This document shows positions 14,787 to 18,951 of a DNA stretch of 18,951 bases, piece by piece. The notes under the pieces are model-generated. The model did no database searches. It worked only from the letters and a program-made list of their open reading frames with translations, and was not told the DNA's origin. Made by a program: the position numbers and the translations under genes. Within the stretch, counting starts at the first letter, position 1. The number at the start of each line of letters is the position of its first letter. The DNA comes from CAYZDV01 sp964477275. GTDB lineage: Bacteria > Acidobacteriota > Aminicenantia > Aminicenantales > Aminicenantaceae. The DNA lies in the NCBI GenBank assembly GCA_964477275.1, contig CAYZDV010000033.1, positions 1-18,951 of the forward strand, in the 5' to 3' direction.

Positions 14787-16259
14787 TCAGTCAGCTCTTC
14801 GTTTCCGGCAGCGCTCGAGCACCTCTTTTAAAAGTGTATTCACCAGCTCCGGGTTTGCCGAGCCTTTTGTTTCTTTCATCACCTGGCCGACGAAAAAGCC
14901 CGCCACCTTCGTTTTTCCCTCCAGGAATTGCTTCAGGGGCTTCGGGTTTTTCCCGACCGCCTCTTCGATGATTTTCCTGATTTGTCCTTCGTCAGATATC
15001 TGGCTGATTCCTTCTTTTCTGGCGACGTCCCCAGCCTTTCGACCGCTCCGGATCATCTCCGGAAAGATGTTTTCCCTGGCGCTGCGCAGAGTGACCTCCT
15101 TTTTTTCCACAAGGTCGATCAATCCGGCCAGGTCTCCGGCTGAGAGGGGAAACTGGTCCGCCTCGATGTTTTTTTCCTTCAGATGCTGAAGGACTTCTCT
15201 CATGATCCAGCGGCTGGCCTGCTTCGGATTCCGGGAAGCGCGGGCCGTTTTTTCGAAATAATCAGCCAGTTTCCTGGACGAGGTCAGGATACCGGCCTCG
15301 TAACGGGAGAGCTTGTACTGGCTGATGAACCGCTTCATTTTCTGCCAGGGAAGCTCTGGCAGGGAGTCCTTGATGGCGTTGACGAAATTCTCCGAGAGGA
15401 TGAGAGGCGGGAGGTCAGGTTCGGAAAAATAGCGGTAGTCATGGGCCTCTTCTTTGCTCCTCAGGGTCAGGGTCCTGTTCTTTCTGGAATCCCAGAACCG
15501 CGTCTCCTGGATGACCGGTTTTCCCGCCTGGAGGAGTTCCATCTGGCGCCGCGTCTCATACTCGAGAGCTTTCTGGAGGAAGCGGAAGGAGTTGAGGTTT
15601 TTGATTTCGGTCTTCACCCCCGGTTTTTCTGAGCCTTTGCGTCCGACCGATATGTTGGCATCGCAGCGAAGGCTTCCTTCCTCCATGTTGCCGTCGCAGA
15701 TTTCCAGGTACTGAAGGGTTGTCCGCAGGAGCTTGAGAAACCCGACGGCGTCTTCCGGAGAGCGAATTTCCGGCTTTCCTACGATTTCGAGCAGGGGAAT
15801 GCCGCTGCGGTTGAAATCGAGGCGGGTCTTTTTTGAAGAATCCGCCGCTCCCAAGTGGATGGATTTGCCCGCATCTTCTTCGAGGTGGAGGCGTTCGATG
15901 CCGCATGTCCTGGAGGTGCCGTTTGTTTCAATTTTCAGATATCCGCCGCTGGCCAGAGGAGAGCCGAACTGGGTGATCTGGTATCCTTTGGGAAGGTCAG
16001 GATAAAAATAGTTTTTGCGGCTGAATTCGGAGCGGAGATGGACGGTCGCCTGGACTGACAGAGCCATCTTGACGGCCATGGCTACTGCCGCTTCATTGAG
16101 CACGGGCAGAGCGCCGGGAAGGCCCAGGCAGACAGGACAGACGAGGGAGTTGGGAGGATTTCCGTATCCCGTGCTGCATCCACAGAAAAGTTTTGTTCTG
16201 CTCAGAAGCTGGGCGTGGATTTCGAGTCCGATGACCGGCTCATATTGGGGAGAATCCAT
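14787..16259 (-). CDS. gatB: Aspartyl/glutamyl-tRNA(Asn/Gln) amidotransferase subunit B
   Basis: 490 residues from the ATG at 16259, matching GatB length; the frame is open about 97 codons further upstream, but that stretch overlaps another gene and lacks GatB sequence. GatB binds misacylated tRNA and carries the kinase-like site that activates Glu- or Asp-tRNA for amidation. Motifs are EPVIGLEIHAQL at the N-terminus, the zinc-type cysteines in FCGC and CPVC, YPDLPKGYQITQ, DFNRSGIPLLEIV and MEEGSLRCDANIS. A C-terminal YqeY-like domain spans about 340-490. gatA and gatC are not in the window. It heads an operon with ftsE and ftsX. Confidence 0.95.
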   Translation of the reverse strand: MDSPQYEPVIGLEIHAQLLSRTKLFCGCSTGYGNPPNSLVCPVCLGLPGALPVLNEAAVAMAVKMALSVQATVHLRSEFSRKNYFYPDLPKGYQITQFGSPLASGGYLKIETNGTSRTCGIERLHLEEDAGKSIHLGAADSSKKTRLDFNRSGIPLLEIVGKPEIRSPEDAVGFLKLLRTTLQYLEICDGNMEEGSLRCDANISVGRKGSEKPGVKTEIKNLNSFRFLQKALEYETRRQMELLQAGKPVIQETRFWDSRKNRTLTLRSKEEAHDYRYFSEPDLPPLILSENFVNAIKDSLPELPWQKMKRFISQYKLSRYEAGILTSSRKLADYFEKTARASRNPKQASRWIMREVLQHLKEKNIEADQFPLSAGDLAGLIDLVEKKEVTLRSARENIFPEMIRSGRKAGDVARKEGISQISDEGQIRKIIEEAVGKNPKPLKQFLEGKTKVAGFFVGQVMKETKGSANPELVNTLLKEVLERCRKRRAD

Positions 16260-16272
16260 CGGTTCCGGCCAG

Positions 16273-16300
16273 ATTATAGCATATTCGCCCCCGGATTCAA
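16273..16300 (-). promoter_or_regulatory. Promoter of gatB-ftsE-ftsX
   Basis: Minus-strand TTGAAT (16295-16300), a 16-nt spacer and a perfect TATAAT (16273-16278). The gatB ATG is 13 nt past the -10, so the leader would be only about 6 to 8 nt. Confidence 0.55.
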
Positions 16301-16330
16301 AGAATGAGGGAGGAGGAATGGAAGATGGAA

Positions 16331-16510
16331 TCAGATGGTGAAGAGGTACATGAACCAGCCAAAGACCAGCGCTCCGACGACCATGATCAGAAAAAGGGAG
16401 ACAGCGTATTTGATCTGGCCTTTCCTGTCGTTTCTCCGGATGAGGGCCAGGACGATGCAGACGAACAGAGCATAGATAATCATTGACAGGATATGGCTTT
16501 TCAAGATCAT
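16331..16510 (-). CDS. Small two-helix membrane protein (59 residues)
   Basis: A short frame of 59 residues. Its ATG overlaps the stop codon of the gene before it by 4 bp (ATGA), good evidence for real, coupled translation. It has two hydrophobic segments (about 8-25 and 35-57) joined by a basic loop RRNDRKGQIK (25-34). The positive-inside rule puts the loop in the cytoplasm and both ends outside. The function is unknown. The gatB promoter lies just downstream. Confidence 0.7.
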   Translation of the reverse strand: MILKSHILSMIIYALFVCIVLALIRRNDRKGQIKYAVSLFLIMVVGALVFGWFMYLFTI

Positions 16511-16887
16511 TTCTTTTTTCCCGAGGCGATATCGTAAGCGTCCAGGGCAACGAGATAGTTCAGAAGGCCGGCTCCGGCGATATAAGCCGTGCCGAATTCG
16601 AAGGTCTGTGCCTGCACGCTTCCCAGGCCGAAGGAGAAGATTTTGGCCAGGAGATAGAGAAGGCCGTTTCCCAGATCAGAGAAAAAGGCCAGGATGGTCA
16701 GGGGGTTTTCCATCTGGAAAGAGTAGATCCTGCCGCCCATAACCAGGCCGAGGACGGCCATGCAGGCAATGCAGGCGAAAAATATGCCGCCTTTCCAGTA
16801 TCTCCTGAGGAGCACATGGCCCAGGCCGGGAACAAACCAGCCAGCGATGAAGTGGGCTGCATGCCTCGCGAATTGCGCCGATTTCAT
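16507..16887 (-). CDS. DUF6677-like small membrane protein
   Basis: 126 residues with about four hydrophobic segments (near 12-28, 33-52, 63-85, 98-118). The N-terminal WFVPGLGHVLLRRYWKGG resembles the PG-x-GH-x-Y/L motif of TM2-like and DUF6677 proteins, and the C-terminal FEFGTAYIAGAGLLNYLVALDAYDIA fits my memory of DUF6677 proteins in Acidobacteriota. No function is known. The ATG at 16887 has GGAG about 9 nt upstream. It overlaps the 59-residue gene by 4 bp. Confidence 0.75.
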   Translation of the reverse strand: MKSAQFARHAAHFIAGWFVPGLGHVLLRRYWKGGIFFACIACMAVLGLVMGGRIYSFQMENPLTILAFFSDLGNGLLYLLAKIFSFGLGSVQAQTFEFGTAYIAGAGLLNYLVALDAYDIASGKKK

Positions 16888-17029
16888 TTTTTTGATTCTC
16901 CATGATAATGGAAATGAATGACCAAATCAAGAAGAAATGGGAATCGGCGAGGGGTGAGGGTTCGGCGGACCGAGCAGATTTTTCTGTCCTCGATGCCCGG
17001 GAGAGAAATATTCCGGTTTCCATGCGGGA

Positions 17030-18274
17030 TCACGGAAATAGACCCCGGTAGCGGTAAACCTCGGCGATTCGTTCGATGGCCACGGTGTAGCCGGCGCAGC
17101 GTAAAGAGATTTTTTTCCTGCTGGCCGTTGTCCAGACCTCCTGAAATGCCTTGACCATCTTTCGCTCCAGCTCCTGGTTGACCTGCTCTTCTTCCCAGAA
17201 GAGCCCGCTCAGGGCCTGGGCCCATTCGAGATGGCTGACCACCACACCTCCGGCATTGGCCAGGATGTCAGGGATAACAGGAATGTTCATTTTATCCAGG
17301 ATCTCATCGGCCTCCGGCGTGGTCGGTCCGTTGGCGCCCTCCACGATGACCTTGGCCTTGATGTGATGGGCGTTTTTGCTGTGGATCTGATTTTCCAGAG
17401 CTGCGGGGATGAGGATGTCCACATCCTGGAAGAGAAGCTCCTCCTGTTCGATCTGTTTCCCCGGATGCTTGATGATGCAGCCATGCTCCTCCACGCAGTC
17501 CAGAAGGCCATGGACATTCAGGCCGTCCGGGTCGACGAGACATCCCGAATAATCGGAGACAGCCACGATTTTGGCTCCCATCTGTGAGAGGAACAGAGCG
17601 GCGTGCCCTCCCACGTTGCCGTAACCCTGGAGAGCCACTGTTGCTCCTTTGAGTGTTTTCTTGTTGGCCTTGAAGAATTCTCTGGTGATGATGGCCACCC
17701 CCCGACCCGTTGCCTCTTTCCTGCCCTTGGAACCACCCAGGATTTCGGGCTTGCCGGTGACGATGCTCGGCTCGGTGTAGCCCTTCATCATGGAAAAGGT
17801 GTCCATGATCCAGGCCATGGTTTTGGAGGTGGTGTAGACATCGGGCGCAGGGATATCCATATGAGGGCCGAGGAGGGGCATGATTTCGGACGTGTAACGA
17901 CGGGTCATCCTCTCCAGCTCGCTTTGAGACAGCTTGGTCGGGTCACAGATGATCCCGCCCTTGGCTCCTCCGTAGGGCAAATCGAGAAGGGCGCATTTCC
18001 AGGTCATCCAGGCCGCGAGCGCAACCACTTCGTCCTCGCTGACCTCAGGGTGGTAGCGCACACCTCCTTTGGTCGGCCCCTTGGCGTTGTTATACTGACA
18101 GCGGAAGCCGGTAAAGACCTTGGTCCGGCCGTTGTCGAGCCTGATCGGGACAGAGACCTTCAGAACCCGCATCGGCCGTTCCAGGATTTTCAGCAGGTTG
18201 GGGTCCAGGTCAATTTCGCGGGCAGCCTTGTAGAGCTGTTTTTGAGCTTTCCGGGCCAATGAGTCTTGGATCAT
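17030..18274 (-). CDS. gdhA: Glutamate dehydrogenase
   Basis: 414 residues from the ATG at 18274, chosen because AGGAGG lies 8 nt upstream and the length then matches hexameric GDHs of about 415-420 residues; an in-frame ATG at 18355 lies upstream of the predicted transcription start. The enzyme interconverts glutamate and 2-oxoglutarate plus ammonia. GPTKGGVRYHP (Lys69), LPYGGAKGG (catalytic Lys105), DIPAPDVYT (Asp145) and the dinucleotide-binding GYGNVG (218-222 region) are present. The residue after the second beta strand is Asp (AVSDYSG, Asp241), which is compatible with NAD+ use but does not settle it. It is monocistronic and divergent from the rubrerythrin-like gene. Confidence 0.95.
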   Translation of the reverse strand: MIQDSLARKAQKQLYKAAREIDLDPNLLKILERPMRVLKVSVPIRLDNGRTKVFTGFRCQYNNAKGPTKGGVRYHPEVSEDEVVALAAWMTWKCALLDLPYGGAKGGIICDPTKLSQSELERMTRRYTSEIMPLLGPHMDIPAPDVYTTSKTMAWIMDTFSMMKGYTEPSIVTGKPEILGGSKGRKEATGRGVAIITREFFKANKKTLKGATVALQGYGNVGGHAALFLSQMGAKIVAVSDYSGCLVDPDGLNVHGLLDCVEEHGCIIKHPGKQIEQEELLFQDVDILIPAALENQIHSKNAHHIKAKVIVEGANGPTTPEADEILDKMNIPVIPDILANAGGVVVSHLEWAQALSGLFWEEEQVNQELERKMVKAFQEVWTTASRKKISLRCAGYTVAIERIAEVYRYRGLFP

Positions 18275-18294
18275 TTGGACTTCCTCCTGTGAAT

Positions 18295-18331
18295 ATCGAG
18301 AATTTCGATGAGTTCTGTTGACATCGATGAG
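18295..18331. promoter_or_regulatory. ATCGA/TCGATGAG repeat cluster in the gdhA-rubrerythrin control region
   Basis: ATCGA-GAATT-TCGAT (18295-18309) is an inverted repeat, and TCGATGAG occurs twice (18305-18312 and 18324-18331), 19 bp apart, about two helical turns. The cluster lies in the predicted gdhA leader and around the -35 of the opposite promoter, so it is a candidate regulator site. Confidence 0.35.
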
Positions 18332-18345
18332 CGATTCATTATAAT
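18318..18345 (+). promoter_or_regulatory. Consensus promoter of the rubrerythrin-like gene
   Basis: Perfect TTGACA (18318-18323), a 16-nt spacer and perfect TATAAT (18340-18345). The start codon at 18424 is about 72 nt past the predicted transcription start. Confidence 0.75.
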
Positions 18346-18367
18346 GGGAATTCATTTCCGAACGCAA
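18338..18367 (-). promoter_or_regulatory. Promoter of gdhA, sharing its -10 with the opposite promoter
   Basis: Minus-strand TATAAT (18338-18343) is perfect. The -35 is weak: TTGCGT (18362-18367) with an 18-nt spacer. The -10 overlaps the + strand -10 in the palindrome ATTATAAT. The predicted leader is about 57 nt. Confidence 0.55.
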
Positions 18368-18423
18368 CACATCAGATTGTGGGCATGAAAAAACCGCCAA
18401 AGAAAAGTGAGGGAGAAGAAAAA

Positions 18424-18876
18424 ATGGATTTCGAGACTTTTCCGGACATCATCGGGTTCGCCATCCAGAGGGAAGAAGAGGCCATCAAAGCCTATGGAGA
18501 GCTGATGGAAATGAGCCAGGCGCCGGGTCTCAAGAAGCTGCTCTCCGAGCTTCAGGAAGAAGAACGGAAACACAGGGAGCTTCTCCAGGAGCTGACCGAA
18601 AAGAAGCTCGAATCCTTGAAGGCGGAGAAAATAATCGACCTAAAAATCAGCGACTACACCCTGGAAGAGCCGGCCGGCAAGGATATGAATTTCCAGGACC
18701 TTTTAATTTTCGCCGCCCAAAAAGAGCAGAAAGCCGTCGAACTCTATTCCAGCCTCAGGGACAAGACCAGGGACAAAGACATCAGAAAGCTTTTTGATTT
18801 TCTCGTCATGCAGGAAAAATCGCACAAGCTAAGGCTGGAAAAAGAATACGAGACGCATGTCCTCGAGGGATACTGA
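18424..18876 (+). CDS. Rubrerythrin-like ferritin-fold di-iron protein
   Basis: 150 residues from the ATG at 18424, preferred because GGGAG precedes it by 8 nt; in-frame ATGs at 18379 and 18385 lack a ribosome site. Two helix pairs repeat the di-iron pattern: FAIQREEEAIKAY with EEERKH (Glu-x2-His), then FAAQKEQKAVELY with MQEKSH (Glu-x2-His). This is the erythrin/rubrerythrin fold, which in anaerobes reduces peroxide or handles iron. The C-terminal rubredoxin domain of full rubrerythrins is absent; the protein ends soon after the last helix. Electrons would have to come from a separate partner. It has a consensus promoter shared back to back with gdhA. Confidence 0.85.
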   Translation: MDFETFPDIIGFAIQREEEAIKAYGELMEMSQAPGLKKLLSELQEEERKHRELLQELTEKKLESLKAEKIIDLKISDYTLEEPAGKDMNFQDLLIFAAQKEQKAVELYSSLRDKTRDKDIRKLFDFLVMQEKSHKLRLEKEYETHVLEGY

Positions 18877-18944
18877 AAAGCAAAGAGCCGGGCTTCTCGG
18901 AATCCTTCTTTTCAGTCATTTTGGCATTCGAGAGGAGAGTGATG

Positions 18945-18951
18945 ATGGACA
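18945..18951 (+). CDS. Start of a gene cut by the window edge
   Basis: AGAGGAGAG (18931-18939) precedes two consecutive ATGs (18942 and 18945) at good spacing, and no stop follows before the edge. Only Met-Asp can be read, so the product is unknown. It lies about 65 bp after the rubrerythrin-like gene on the same strand. Confidence 0.4.

Noticed and set aside
16260..16550. 97-codon upstream extension of gatB
   Set aside because: It overlaps the 59-residue gene in another frame, lies upstream of the gatB promoter and does not look like GatB; the ATG at 16259 gives the normal length.
16902..16930. TTGATT-17-TATCAT promoter for the DUF6677-like gene
   Set aside because: The predicted transcript would start downstream of the GGAG ribosome site, so promoter and ribosome site contradict each other; not called.
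1..18951. CRISPR array, tRNA, rRNA, transposase, phage genes, sigma-54 -24/-12 sites
   Set aside because: I looked for regularly spaced repeats, tRNA-like cloverleafs, conserved rRNA segments, transposase motifs and TGGC-N-TGC sites and saw none I could support.

Overview
The window looks like chromosomal DNA of a diderm, probably anaerobic, amino-acid-using bacterium. The diderm evidence is a secreted AMIN/PKD protein with a predicted outer-membrane barrel, a RodZ-like protein, FtsEX and an NtrY-type kinase. A glutamate dehydrogenase, a histidine/aromatic ammonia-lyase-family enzyme, a Na+/alanine-glycine symporter and a rubrerythrin-like di-iron protein suggest amino-acid fermentation. The small protein at 16507-16887 resembles a family I associate with Acidobacteriota. 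A lineage such as Acidobacteriota/Aminicenantes is therefore my best guess, but this is inference and no rRNA is present. No IS element, phage gene, CRISPR array, tRNA or rRNA was recognised. Most genes are housekeeping and lie on the minus strand.

Layout: 1-242 is an unassigned upstream region. 243-1766 (+) is the ammonia-lyase with Cys in place of the usual MIO-forming Ser. It converges on 1819-3240 (-), a signal peptide-AMIN-PKD-PKD-barrel protein with its own good promoter. 3448-3951 (-) is a free-standing CHC2-like zinc-finger protein. 4078-6178 (-) is mgtE followed by recO, with a promoter upstream and a hairpin terminator after recO. 6294-7652 (-) is the alanine/glycine symporter; its promoter has a perfect palindrome at the predicted start of transcription. 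7825-12154 (-) is a rodZ-like/ntrY/ntrX operon driven by a near-consensus promoter only 9 nt from the first start codon. 12155-12499 is a divergent gap holding a strongly structured nested inverted-repeat element. 12500-13153 (+) is endonuclease V. 13216-16259 (-) is gatB-ftsE-ftsX. 16331-16887 (-) is a pair of small membrane-protein genes overlapping by 4 bp, the second only 59 residues long. 17030-18274 (-) is glutamate dehydrogenase, divergent from a rubrerythrin-like gene at 18424-18876 (+); their promoters share an overlapping -10 palindrome. A further + strand gene appears to begin at the right edge.

How the genes may work together: the symporter, ammonia-lyase and glutamate dehydrogenase fit uptake and deamination of amino acids. 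RodZ-like, FtsEX and the AMIN/barrel protein are envelope and cell-shape functions. The NtrYX-type pair is co-transcribed with the RodZ-like gene, and its regulator lacks the sigma-54-contact GAFTGA loop, so it probably works at sigma-70 promoters. I do not see a clear multi-gene undescribed system. The best leads are the structured element at 12210-12348, the Cys-for-Ser MIO enzyme, the AMIN-PKD-PKD-barrel protein, the small-protein pair and the shared divergent promoter.
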